Assembly (NCBI GenBank): GCA_015056365.1
Contig: SVGM01000009.1
Coordinates: 1 to 64,000 of the forward strand
DNA: 64,000 nucleotides
Source of the DNA: Clostridiales bacterium
Lineage (GTDB): Bacteria; Bacillota; Clostridia; Christensenellales; Aristaeellaceae
Reading direction: 5' to 3'
The notes beneath the pieces were generated by a model, which was given only the letters and a program-made list of their open reading frames with translations, did no database searches and was not told the DNA's origin. Of the stretch, positions 40,967 through 48,372 are shown piece by piece. Each line of letters begins with the position of its first letter. Position 1 is the stretch's first letter. A program made the translations under genes and the position numbers.

Positions 40967-41764
40967 TCAGTCCAGCGTTTCCAGAAACGCCTCGAAGTTT
41001 CCGTGAGCGATTTTCTCCTGTTCCTGGGCGGTCAAGGGCAGGCTCAGGAAACGACGCACCTCCTCCTCAGGCTTCCACATGGGATAGTCTGTGCCGAAAA
41101 ACACCCGATCCACGCCATAGTGGCGGATCACCTCCGCCGCAGCCTCCGGCTCCAGGGCGTACAGGCTGCTGGAGGTGTCCACCCACACACCGGGACGCCC
41201 TGCCAGCTCCTTCCATGCCTCCTGCCATACCGACCAGCCGCCCAGATGGGCACAGATGATCTTCAGATGCGGCACCTGATCCAGCACCCGGGCGATGCGC
41301 TCGGGCTGGCTGTACGGATAGCGCATATCGCCGGTGTGTACCAGCACCGGCAGCCCATGATCCGCCAAAACGCGGAACATACGCACTGCCCCGTCGCCGT
41401 CGGAGAGGAACTGCTGAATATCCGGATGCAGCTTCACGCCGTGGAGACCACCCGCCTTGATGCGCTTTGCTTCGCCTTCCACATCCGGATAGTCCGGATG
41501 CAGCGTACCAAAGCCGATCAGCTTATCACCGTGCTCGGCGGCGGTGCGCATCAGGTAATCGTTGATGGAATGCACCCGCTCCTGGGTAGTGGCGACGCTG
41601 TGCACCAGAAAGCGCTCCACGCCGGCTGCGGCGCCATGGGTAAACAGCCCGGCCAGCGTGCCGTCCATCAGGCAGGGAATGTCATAGAACGTACCGATGG
41701 AGGCCGCCGCCTTCAGGGCGATGGCGTCGGGATAAATATGGGCGTGGGTATCGATAAATCTCAT
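40967..41764 (-). CDS. amidohydrolase 2 family (TIM-barrel metal hydrolase)
   Basis: A 265-residue amidohydrolase. FIDTHAHIYP supplies the first HxH metal ligands, HGVKLHPDIQQF and VLVHTGD the next, ICAHLGGW the fourth His, and FGTDYPMW the catalytic Asp. Members decarboxylate or hydrolyse cyclic acids and lactones; the substrate is not evident. The ATG at 41764 overlaps the TGA of the preceding 53-codon frame (ATGA), and GGAGG lies 10 nt upstream. Confidence 0.88.
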   Translation of the reverse strand: MRFIDTHAHIYPDAIALKAAASIGTFYDIPCLMDGTLAGLFTHGAAAGVERFLVHSVATTQERVHSINDYLMRTAAEHGDKLIGFGTLHPDYPDVEGEAKRIKAGGLHGVKLHPDIQQFLSDGDGAVRMFRVLADHGLPVLVHTGDMRYPYSQPERIARVLDQVPHLKIICAHLGGWSVWQEAWKELAGRPGVWVDTSSSLYALEPEAAAEVIRHYGVDRVFFGTDYPMWKPEEEVRRFLSLPLTAQEQEKIAHGNFEAFLETLD

Positions 41765-41922
41765 TCTGATAGTGCCTCCGTAAGATAGATTTGCAGCTGT
41801 TCCGAGTTGGCAAGACCCCGGGTGATGGCCATTGCCTTGACCATCAGCGCCCGCTGAAGAAGCGCCGACTCCGCAATTGGAAGAGGCCGTGTTATAGATT
41901 CGGATTGTCGCTTCCTGCTCAT
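41761..41922 (-). CDS. small ORF translationally coupled to the amidohydrolase
   Basis: A 53-codon frame whose product starts MSRKRQSESITRPLPIAESA and continues as a probable helix with ALMVKAMAITRGL. Its TGA overlaps the ATG of the amidohydrolase gene, a classic coupling arrangement. The ribosome site is imperfect: GGAGG lies 14 nt before the ATG or 11 nt before an adjacent TTG. I do not recognise it; it may be a leader peptide or a small subunit. Confidence 0.45.
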   Translation of the reverse strand: MSRKRQSESITRPLPIAESALLQRALMVKAMAITRGLANSEQLQIYLTEALSE

Positions 41923-41990
41923 CAAGCAAGGGGCAACCTCCGCAGCTGCAGAGATTACCCCCTGAATCAATCGGTGATTACCGTCGGCCT

Positions 41991-42920
41991 TTATGCCTGA
42001 ACGGCGGTGTCCTGCTCCGTCTTGGGCACGAACACGTTGTCCGGCTTGTCCACATGGTACTCGCAGCCGTTGTTGTAGAACACCTGCTCCGGAGGCGTTT
42101 CCAGCAGCTCGGGATTCTTCAGGCACTTGTTCATCGCCGCAAAGAAGCGGGCGTACATGGCGCCGCCGCAGACGCGCTCGTCAGCGGTAATGCCGATGGG
42201 CAGCGTACACTTGCGCACGGGGTTGCCCTGGGCGTCAACGGTATTGTAGCGCTGGGGCTTGCCCATGCCGAAGAACAGGCTGGTATTGCCGAAGTTGTAG
42301 ATATGATGATACACCTTCATCAGGCCAATGGAAGCGTTGTTGGTAATGAACATGCTGGTATGGAAGGGCAGTTCATCCAGCAGCGCCTTGGGGCACAGGC
42401 CGTAGCGGTCCAGCAGCTTCACCAGGCCCACCACGGCAGTGGCCAGGCCGGGCACCTTCAACAGCGTGGACGCCAGCTTGATCACAAAGCTGCCCGCAAC
42501 GGGATCGCGGTTGCTATTGATGGCCTTCTGCACGCGGGCATTTACGTCGTAGATGGTATCGGTGGGATCGAAGAAGATCTTGACGGCATTCTCCTCGATG
42601 CTGCCGTCGGGGGTATTGAGCAGCAGGGTGAAGCTGACGGTCAGTTCCTTGCGGTTGTAAAACTGCTTGTTCATGATGAAGCGATTGACCTCAGGCACCT
42701 GGGACACGCCGCGCACGAAAGCGGCGATGATGATCTCCATAAAGGTGATCTTCACGCCTTCACGGGCCTTTTTGGCGATGTAGCGCATCAGGGTTTCGTA
42801 TTCCACCTCATGATCCAGGAACACCTGCGCGTCGCAGCGCATGGGCATCAGGTACGGGGTAATCTGCACAATGGGGTCGATGTCCTTTACACGGCGGCCT
42901 TCCGGACGAAATCCAAACAT
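41991..42920 (-). CDS. lipoyl-less 2-oxo acid dehydrogenase E2-like acyltransferase
   Basis: A 309-residue protein with the chloramphenicol-acetyltransferase/E2 catalytic fold but no lipoyl or peripheral-subunit-binding domain. The C-terminal segment LPIGITADERVCGGAMYARF aligns with the E2 motif DHRxxDGA, with Glu248 for the catalytic His and Gly252 for Asp. Lipoyl-less relatives in Clostridia keep DERxCDG in my memory, so the His loss is a family feature and the Asp loss is extra. Ser or His residues elsewhere (HTSMFITNNASIG) follow the E2 pattern. Substrate unknown. ATG at 42920 follows AAAGGAAGG. Confidence 0.75.
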   Translation of the reverse strand: MFGFRPEGRRVKDIDPIVQITPYLMPMRCDAQVFLDHEVEYETLMRYIAKKAREGVKITFMEIIIAAFVRGVSQVPEVNRFIMNKQFYNRKELTVSFTLLLNTPDGSIEENAVKIFFDPTDTIYDVNARVQKAINSNRDPVAGSFVIKLASTLLKVPGLATAVVGLVKLLDRYGLCPKALLDELPFHTSMFITNNASIGLMKVYHHIYNFGNTSLFFGMGKPQRYNTVDAQGNPVRKCTLPIGITADERVCGGAMYARFFAAMNKCLKNPELLETPPEQVFYNNGCEYHVDKPDNVFVPKTEQDTAVQA

Positions 42921-42990
42921 GAGTATCCTTCCTTTCGTAAGATCCGCGCCACGCCGCCCTGCTGGTAACGAAAGATAATGGCACATATGA

Positions 42991-43048
42991 GAATCAGGCA
43001 ACGTTCAGCGTATGAATCAGGCCTATTGTACCCTGAAACGCCTGATTC
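42991..43048. promoter_or_regulatory. three GAATCAGGC operator boxes
   Basis: GAATCAGGC occurs at 42991-42999 and 43014-43022, and inverted as GCCTGATTC at 43040-43048. The last two flank the -10 of the promoter at 43025-43053 and the third lies downstream of the start. Such placement suggests a repressor site. Confidence 0.6.
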
Positions 43049-43053
43049 GTCAA
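43025..43053 (-). promoter_or_regulatory. promoter of the E2-like gene
   Basis: Minus strand TTGACG (43053-43048), 17-nt spacer, TACAAT (43030-43025), start near 43018, inside the second operator box. The leader is about 98 nt. Confidence 0.8.
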
Positions 43054-43132
43054 GGAAAACCAGGCTTTTGACCAGCATAAGAACAACCGCAGCGCACCCA
43101 CTCCCGCTTAGGCAGGCACTTGCCCAAAATAC

Positions 43133-43164
43133 AAAAACCGCCATGCAAGCGCATGACGGTTTTT
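43133..43164 (-). terminator. terminator of the zinc-ribbon gene
   Basis: AAAAACCGYCATG arms pair around a 5-nt loop, with TTTTT and then TGTATTTTGG on the minus strand, 11 bp after the stop codon. Confidence 0.9.
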
Positions 43165-43175
43165 GATTCCATCTA

Positions 43176-43454
43176 TTAAGCCTGGCGATGGGCGGCAAAG
43201 CACTCGCTACAGTAGATGGGACGGTCGCTCTTGGGAATGAAGGGCACCGTGGTGGGAGCGCCGCAGGCAGCGCAGGTGGTTTCGTAGGACTCGCGGGGAG
43301 CGTTGGCGCGGTTGGCCTTGCGGGCAGCGCGGCACTCCTTGCAGCGGGTGGGCTCGTTCTGGAAGCCCTTTTCAGCGTAGAACTCCTGCTCGCCGGCAGA
43401 GAATACGAATTCAGCGCCACAATCGCGGCACACCAAAGTCTTGTCTTCGTACAT
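43176..43454 (-). CDS. double zinc-ribbon protein
   Basis: A 92-residue protein with four CxxC knuckles: CRDCG, CKECR, CAACG and CSECF, forming two zinc ribbons. EFVFSAGEQEFYAEKGFQNE between the first two is characteristic of a widespread but uncharacterised zinc-ribbon family. Nucleic-acid or ribosome contact is plausible. The ATG at 43454 follows GGAGG (43468-43464). The transcript appears to start with the structured RNA at 43485-43692. Confidence 0.85.
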   Translation of the reverse strand: MYEDKTLVCRDCGAEFVFSAGEQEFYAEKGFQNEPTRCKECRAARKANRANAPRESYETTCAACGAPTTVPFIPKSDRPIYCSECFAAHRQA

Positions 43455-43484
43455 GGTTGGGATCCTCCGATTTTCAATGAATTG

Positions 43485-43692
43485 TGCATTCGGCTGACCT
43501 GGTCTTTGCCCCCACACTCGCCGACTGGAGGGTCTGCTCATCGCGTCAGCGCCCTACTCGCCCTCTCTCGCCGCGTACGGCGGTCGGACTTACCTCTAGA
43601 ACGCGCCATGCTCACCGGGACTTTTGCCCGGCTTACGTGGACCGCTTTGCCCGCGTCTGGCATCGGCTTGCAACCACAGACCCGAATGCAAC
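43485..43692 (-). ncRNA. structured RNA of about 208 nt, leader or stand-alone; class unproven
   Basis: A strong promoter starts a transcript near 43692 that opens and closes with TGCATTCGG (43690-43682) and CCGAATGCA (43493-43485), a 9-bp closing stem. Inside are CCGGG/CCCGG, CCGC/GCGG, GTCTG/CAGAC, CCGAC/GTCGG and GAGGG/CCCTC pairings, some crossing. No reading frame in this span has a ribosome site. It ends 17 nt before the GGAGG of the zinc-ribbon gene. Size, closing stem and host group fit the raiA-type RNA of Clostridia; 6S RNA is an alternative. I could not run a covariance search. Confidence 0.6.
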
Positions 43693-43698
43693 GGCAAC

Positions 43699-43727
43699 AT
43701 TATACGGCGCAGGGTGGTAAAATTCAA
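43699..43727 (-). promoter_or_regulatory. promoter of the structured RNA and zinc-ribbon gene
   Basis: Minus strand TTGAAT (43727-43722), 17-nt spacer, perfect TATAAT (43704-43699), start near 43692, immediately at the RNA's closing stem. Confidence 0.8.
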
Positions 43728-43804
43728 GGGGTATTTCTGTATCCAACTTGCATTTCTTTCCATTTTTTGAGATTTCTGGACACAAAGCGCCTTGTTATTT
43801 CCCC

Positions 43805-43833
43805 TTTACACCCTTTTTTTCTTCGTGTATACT
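43805..43833 (+). promoter_or_regulatory. promoter of the Na/Pi transporter gene
   Basis: TTTACA (43805-43810), 17-nt spacer with a T-tract, TATACT (43828-43833), start near 43840, giving a leader of about 63 nt. Confidence 0.78.
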
Positions 43834-43902
43834 GTATGCGTACATAATGGGTAAGAATGGAGATTTCGTCACGAAGGATGGCGAAAAAGGAGGAAACAAC
43901 CA

Positions 43903-45537
43903 ATGAGTTTCTCAACGGTACTTTCGCTGATGGGCGGTCTGGGACTGTTCCTATTTGGTATCAACATCATGGGCGACGGCCTTGAGCAGGCCGCCGGTAA
44001 CCGCATGAAAAAGCTGCTGGAGGTGCTGACCAAGAACCGCTTCGTCGGCATGCTGGTAGGTCTTTTTGTTACAGCTGTCATCCAGTCCAGCTCCGCCACC
44101 ACGGTTATGGTGGTGGGCTTCGTCAATGCCGGTCTGCTCCAGCTGGCGCAGGCCATCGGCGTGATCATGGGCGCCAACGTCGGTACTACGGTTACTTCGC
44201 TGATGCTGTCAGTCGATCTGGATTTCAGCATGATCTTCTGCGCCATCGGCGCCGTCTGCCTGCTGGCAGGCAACCGCTCCGGCCTGAAAACGCTGGGCCA
44301 GATCATGCTCGGTCTGGGCATGCTGTTTGTGGGTATGGACACCATGTCCGAAGCCATGAAGCCCCTGCGTGACTGGGACGGCTTCCGCAATATGATGGCC
44401 GCAGCTTCCAATCCCGTGGTGGGCGTGCTGGTAGGCGCCGTGGTCACTGCTGTGGTACAGTCCAGCTCCGCCAGCGTCGGTATTTTGCAGGCCGTTGCTG
44501 CAACAGGCGCCATCAGCCTGCAAGGCTGCATGTACATCCTGTTCGGTCAGAACATCGGTACCTGTATCACCGCTATGCTGGCCAGCGTGGGCACCAACCG
44601 TACCGCCAAGCGCGCAGCTGTGGTTCACCTGCTGTTTAACTGCATCGGCACGCTGGTCTTTATGGTGATTGCCTCCCTCCTGCCCTTGGCTGACTGGGTG
44701 CAGACCATGGCGGGCGACAATCAGCGCTTCCAGATCGCTCTGGTGCATATCATCTTCAACGTCACCATGACCGTGCTGCTCCTGCCTGCTGCTCCCTTGC
44801 TGGAAAAGCTGGCCTGTCTCATCGTGCGCGGCGACGCCGATCTGCAGGAGCCCATGAAGCTGTGCCACTTCGACACCCGTTTGTTCTCCACGCCCCCGGT
44901 CGCGGTGCAGCAGCTGTTCCGCGAAGTACAGCGTATGGCGGATATCGTAACGGAGAACTTCCGCTTCGCCATGGACTACTTCTTCGATCCCAAAGATAAG
45001 GACATCAACGACTTCAACCACCAAGAGGAAGTTGTGGACTACCTCAACGCCGAGATCACTCAGCATCTGATCGAAGCAAAAGGTCTGAGCCTGAACAACA
45101 ACGACAACCGTCTTGCCGGTTCCCTGTTCCATGTGGTCAACGACCTGGAACGCATCGGCGACCATTGCGTTAACATCATCGACATCGCCGACGCCCGCGC
45201 CAAGGAAAAAACCGCCTTCTCCTCCAAAGCAGAAGCCGAAATCCAGCAGCTGTCCGACATGGTGGTCACCATGCTGGAGAAGAGTATCAGCATTGTTAAG
45301 GCGCAGATCACCGACGTAGACGTGATCGGCGAAGTCATCCAGCTGGAAAGCAAGGTGGATGACCTGAGCGAACAGCTTGCCGCCCATCATGTGGACCGCG
45401 TCAAGAACAAGAAGTGTACCCCCAAGAACGGTATGCTTTATCTGGATATGATGAACAACCTGGAGCGTATCGCCGACCATGCGGACAACCTGGCCGCTTC
45501 CGTGGAGAAGAAAGAAACCAACACCCTGCTGTGGTAA
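43903..45537 (+). CDS. Na/Pi cotransporter family protein with PhoU domain
   Basis: A 544-residue transporter. Two inverted membrane repeats carry the signatures VIQSSSATTVMVVGF and VVQSSSASVGILQAV, which form the sodium and phosphate sites, within about nine helices (residues 1-305). A cytosolic PhoU-like helical domain (about 340-540, with ERIGDHCVNI and ERIADHADN) follows. It imports phosphate with sodium; in some bacteria relatives mostly export it. AAGGAGG lies 9 nt before the ATG. Single gene between a promoter and a terminator. Confidence 0.93.
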   Translation: MSFSTVLSLMGGLGLFLFGINIMGDGLEQAAGNRMKKLLEVLTKNRFVGMLVGLFVTAVIQSSSATTVMVVGFVNAGLLQLAQAIGVIMGANVGTTVTSLMLSVDLDFSMIFCAIGAVCLLAGNRSGLKTLGQIMLGLGMLFVGMDTMSEAMKPLRDWDGFRNMMAAASNPVVGVLVGAVVTAVVQSSSASVGILQAVAATGAISLQGCMYILFGQNIGTCITAMLASVGTNRTAKRAAVVHLLFNCIGTLVFMVIASLLPLADWVQTMAGDNQRFQIALVHIIFNVTMTVLLLPAAPLLEKLACLIVRGDADLQEPMKLCHFDTRLFSTPPVAVQQLFREVQRMADIVTENFRFAMDYFFDPKDKDINDFNHQEEVVDYLNAEITQHLIEAKGLSLNNNDNRLAGSLFHVVNDLERIGDHCVNIIDIADARAKEKTAFSSKAEAEIQQLSDMVVTMLEKSISIVKAQITDVDVIGEVIQLESKVDDLSEQLAAHHVDRVKNKKCTPKNGMLYLDMMNNLERIADHADNLAASVEKKETNTLLW

Positions 45538-45567
45538 TCCATTCCCAGCAGATGACAAAAAGCAAGC

Positions 45568-45600
45568 AAGCCAAGGCAAAAAAGCCTTGGCTTTGTTTTT
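45568..45600 (+). terminator. terminator of the Na/Pi transporter gene
   Basis: Perfect 10-bp AAGCCAAGGC/GCCTTGGCTT stem, A6 loop, then TGTTTTTT, 30 bp after the stop codon. Confidence 0.92.
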
Positions 45601-45702
45601 TATCAATAATGAAAGCTTTGGGCAGCACACCTCCACACGCAACGACTACCGATATTGCAAGATGGGCGGCTTCTATCCCCCAAAAAACCTTGTCGATGAT
45701 TT

Positions 45703-45730
45703 GAGCCAGGGTGTTTTCACCTGGCTCTTT
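45703..45730. terminator. hairpin at the end of the secA-to-DUF4363 operon
   Basis: GAGCCAGG/CCTGGCTC arms enclose a short G-T-rich loop between the convergent transporter and DUF4363 genes. The T-rich side (TTTCTT) is on the plus strand, so it is a better back-up for the transporter than a terminator for the leftward operon. Confidence 0.55.
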
Positions 45731-45734
45731 CTTA

Positions 45735-46118
45735 CTACAAGATATTCTGCCAGTGAAATGCAACGCCCTCCCTGATGTCTGCCAGTGCGTCTGTCAGCTC
45801 ATCCAGCGCCATCAGACTCTCCTTGCGCCAACCCTCCTCCAGCGACGTGGTCAGCTTCAGCAGGGCCTCGTTTACCTCTCTGGTGTGATGGTGACTGATC
45901 AGGCAGTTCAACCAGCCTACCTCTCCCTGCCAGCGAGCGTGCATGTATGCCTGTTCTTCCAGCGCTTGATCCAGCCGCTTTTCTGCCGTCAGTCTGCGTA
46001 CCTGCTCCGCCTGCTCCAAATACTCCCCTACGAAACGATTCAGGCTGTATTCCATCCAGATACCCAGCGAAACGCCCAACAGCGTCATGACCGTGATCAA
46101 TACAATGGCTCTGCGCAT
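45735..46118 (-). CDS. DUF4363 family membrane-anchored protein
   Basis: A 127-residue protein with one N-terminal helix (about 4-24) and a helical external part, with Trp-rich spacing (HARWQGEVGWLNCLI) typical of DUF4363. The ATG at 46118 overlaps the TAA of the DUF421 gene (TAATG), so the two are co-translated. DUF421 and DUF4363 proteins occur together in spore-formers; their task is unknown. Confidence 0.82.
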   Translation of the reverse strand: MRRAIVLITVMTLLGVSLGIWMEYSLNRFVGEYLEQAEQVRRLTAEKRLDQALEEQAYMHARWQGEVGWLNCLISHHHTREVNEALLKLTTSLEEGWRKESLMALDELTDALADIREGVAFHWQNIL

Positions 46119-46840
46119 TACCACATCACCTCGTCCTCAGCCATCACCTGCTGCCTCAGCGGCGGCTGCCCGTGAAAGCCGTAGGCGCTCATCACGCCGT
46201 CCGTATCCAGATAGCACAAAAGCACGTCTGCATACTTCTCAAACCCGATCTCCCCGAGCTTTTCCTTCAGCCACGCTTCTCCCTTGCCACACAAACCCAA
46301 ATTGGTTTTTTCCAGTTTGCCGTCCATCACCAGCGTCAGCGGCACGCCTTCGTAGCCAGTTTTCACCCCCAGATCGTTGGGGCTGACCGGCCTGTACCGT
46401 CCGCTGGGGAACACGGTAAGCTTACCGCTGGTCTCCATGATGGCCGTGCCCACCTCGGTGGGGGTGAGCACCCCTCCGGTGCGCAGTTCCTCCAGCAGGT
46501 CGTTGAGGTTAAAGCACAGCTTTTTCAGCGCTTTGTAATCAATCTGGCCATTGCGGATTACCACAGTGGGACGTCCGCTGAAAAAAGCCCGCATGCGTTG
46601 GCTTTTCAGGGAAAGGAGGCTGAATAGCTGATGAAGCACAATCAGCGACGCCATGGGCGCAACGCCCCGCCAAAGGGGCGTGTCCGGGCTTTCCATGGGC
46701 GTAGCCGCCAGGTCGGCGATCATGATGGCGATCACCAGCTCAAAGGGCTGCAGTTGCCCCACCTGCCGCTTGCCCATCAGGCGCACAGTGATCACCGCAA
46801 CGCTTACCAGTATCAAACTACGGATAAGAACCGTCAGCAT
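46118..46840 (-). CDS. DUF421 / YetF-like membrane protein
   Basis: A 240-residue protein with three N-terminal helices (RLMGKRQVGQLQPFELVIAI and AATPM are the family's signature) and a cytosolic C-terminal domain with GRPTVVIRNGQIDYKALKKL. DUF421 proteins such as YetF are spore-membrane or envelope proteins in Bacilli and Clostridia. It starts 3 bp after bofC, so it belongs to the secA operon. Confidence 0.9.
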   Translation of the reverse strand: MLTVLIRSLILVSVAVITVRLMGKRQVGQLQPFELVIAIMIADLAATPMESPDTPLWRGVAPMASLIVLHQLFSLLSLKSQRMRAFFSGRPTVVIRNGQIDYKALKKLCFNLNDLLEELRTGGVLTPTEVGTAIMETSGKLTVFPSGRYRPVSPNDLGVKTGYEGVPLTLVMDGKLEKTNLGLCGKGEAWLKEKLGEIGFEKYADVLLCYLDTDGVMSAYGFHGQPPLRQQVMAEDEVMW

Positions 46841-46843
46841 CCC

Positions 46844-47416
46844 TTACGACTCCACGCTTTCCAGCCAGTTTGTCAATTCCAGATCAGACGAAAAACCTAC
46901 CCCCGCTTCCAGCTCCTCCTGAACCGCAGCCGGCAGGCTCTTTACCTCCGTATCCAGTTCCTTTTCCAACGCCATCGCATCGCCATATTTGTTGCGGTAT
47001 ACGCACAGTTTGCCGCTGGGGTCGGACATCAGCACCACATGATCCGGGCAGAACAGATCCGGCCGCCTGACCATGCTGATCTGCGAAGGCGCAAACTCGG
47101 TGATCTGCCACTCCGGATACAGCGGTTCCACCTCCTCCAGCGTCTTGCCGTAAAGCTCCACAGGCGCCGTGACCCTTCTGGTGACCACGTGCTCACAGCG
47201 GGTATAGGTAAGCGTCTGCATCAGCTCTGCGCCGTCCACTACCCGGTTTTCATCCCCCGCACCTACCTCCTGGGACGGAATTTCTCCATCCGAAGCTGCA
47301 TTCATAGGCAGAAATGCCGCAGCCAGCACGAGCAAAAGCACCGCAGCGCCAAACAGCAGCGCTACGGTGTTCTTTTTGATCCATGAGGATCCGTTATTCT
47401 GTTGATTCATGCGCAT
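46844..47416 (-). CDS. bofC: BofC-like forespore signalling protein
   Basis: A 190-residue protein: N-terminal helix (about 16-36), then a BofC-type C-terminal domain. TLTYTRCEHVVTRR, EWQITEFAPSQISMVRR, FCPDHVVLMSDPSGKLCVYRN and ELTNWLES follow the family's spacing of one Cys-x-His and one Cys-x2-His pair. In B. subtilis BofC restrains SpoIVB, whose gene is also in this window. The ATG at 47416 follows AAGGA. Confidence 0.75.
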   Translation of the reverse strand: MRMNQQNNGSSWIKKNTVALLFGAAVLLLVLAAAFLPMNAASDGEIPSQEVGAGDENRVVDGAELMQTLTYTRCEHVVTRRVTAPVELYGKTLEEVEPLYPEWQITEFAPSQISMVRRPDLFCPDHVVLMSDPSGKLCVYRNKYGDAMALEKELDTEVKSLPAAVQEELEAGVGFSSDLELTNWLESVES

Positions 47417-47478
47417 CCGTTCCTTTCCTGATTTGGATGGAAACAGGATGCCCAAAAGAAAGATCAAATATGTACTGG

Positions 47479-48345
47479 TCACTGTTCGATGCGGTCAACC
47501 ACCCAGATGACGCCGTCGGTGCGCAGCCTGACGATGCCCGGCACGCTGGAGATCAGGGGCAGCCCTTTCTCCTCGCAGTCCGCTACCGTTTCCTTGATGG
47601 ATACCAACTTGGAGGTAACAATGGCCAGCTCCGGCGATACATTCTCCAAAAAGCGCCAGCCGACCTTGGCCACGCCGTGATGGGGATACTTCAGGATATC
47701 CGCTTTCAGGCCGAACTCCGGAGGCTTCTTATTCAGGCTGCCCTGCGCATGGGTCTCGATATCCGCGCCCATCAGCAGGCGGCGCTCGCCGTAGAAGACC
47801 ATCATGGCGGCAGAGCGGTTGTTGACGGTGTAGGAGGTAAAATCCTTCTGCATGATCACCATGCGCACATCGCCCAGCATCATTTCGTCGCCGTTTTTCA
47901 CCCGTTCGATGGGGATACCGCGCTCACGGATCACCCGCAGGGTGGAGCGCATCTGGCGATTCTCGTCCTCCGGGAAGGCGATGACAAACTTGTCCACCTG
48001 CATATCCTCAGGCAGGTACTGAAAGCCCATGATATGGTCGTCGTGAGGATGGGTATTGAAAGCGATGTTCAGGTGATCCACACCCAGTTTTTCCATGGTT
48101 TCCATCACCACTGGTGCCTGGCCTACGGTGGCGGCGTCGATCAGCATGGTCTGATCGCCAAAGCGCATGATGCAGGCGTCCGCGCCGAAAATCTCCGGAA
48201 AATAGACCTCCAGCAAGGTCACGCCTTCCTCAAAAGCATACTCCGCATCCGGGTTGTCGATCAGATTGATCACGCTGCCCTGCGCCATAGCAAAGGCGGG
48301 AAAGAGCATCACGACAATCAGTACCAGAATCCACGTTTTTTTCAT
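47479..48345 (-). CDS. secreted MBL-fold hydrolase (ComEC-C-like)
   Basis: A 288-residue protein with a signal peptide (1-21, AMA cut) and a metallo-beta-lactamase fold: FNTHPHDDHIMGF supplies HxHxDH-type ligands, then MGADIE and YPHHGV. This pattern fits the stand-alone ComEC C-terminal-like hydrolases, often acting on nucleic acids or phosphodiesters outside the membrane. It lies between tsaD and bofC in the operon. Confidence 0.85.
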   Translation of the reverse strand: MKKTWILVLIVVMLFPAFAMAQGSVINLIDNPDAEYAFEEGVTLLEVYFPEIFGADACIMRFGDQTMLIDAATVGQAPVVMETMEKLGVDHLNIAFNTHPHDDHIMGFQYLPEDMQVDKFVIAFPEDENRQMRSTLRVIRERGIPIERVKNGDEMMLGDVRMVIMQKDFTSYTVNNRSAAMMVFYGERRLLMGADIETHAQGSLNKKPPEFGLKADILKYPHHGVAKVGWRFLENVSPELAIVTSKLVSIKETVADCEEKGLPLISSVPGIVRLRTDGVIWVVDRIEQ

Positions 48346-48372
48346 TTCAGTCTCTCCGTTTTCTTGTGTTCA

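Noticed and set aside
43485-43692. RNase P RNA
   Set aside because: A short GAGG-AAGTCCG-like stretch is present, but the span is too short for class A or B RNase P and the other universal blocks are missing.
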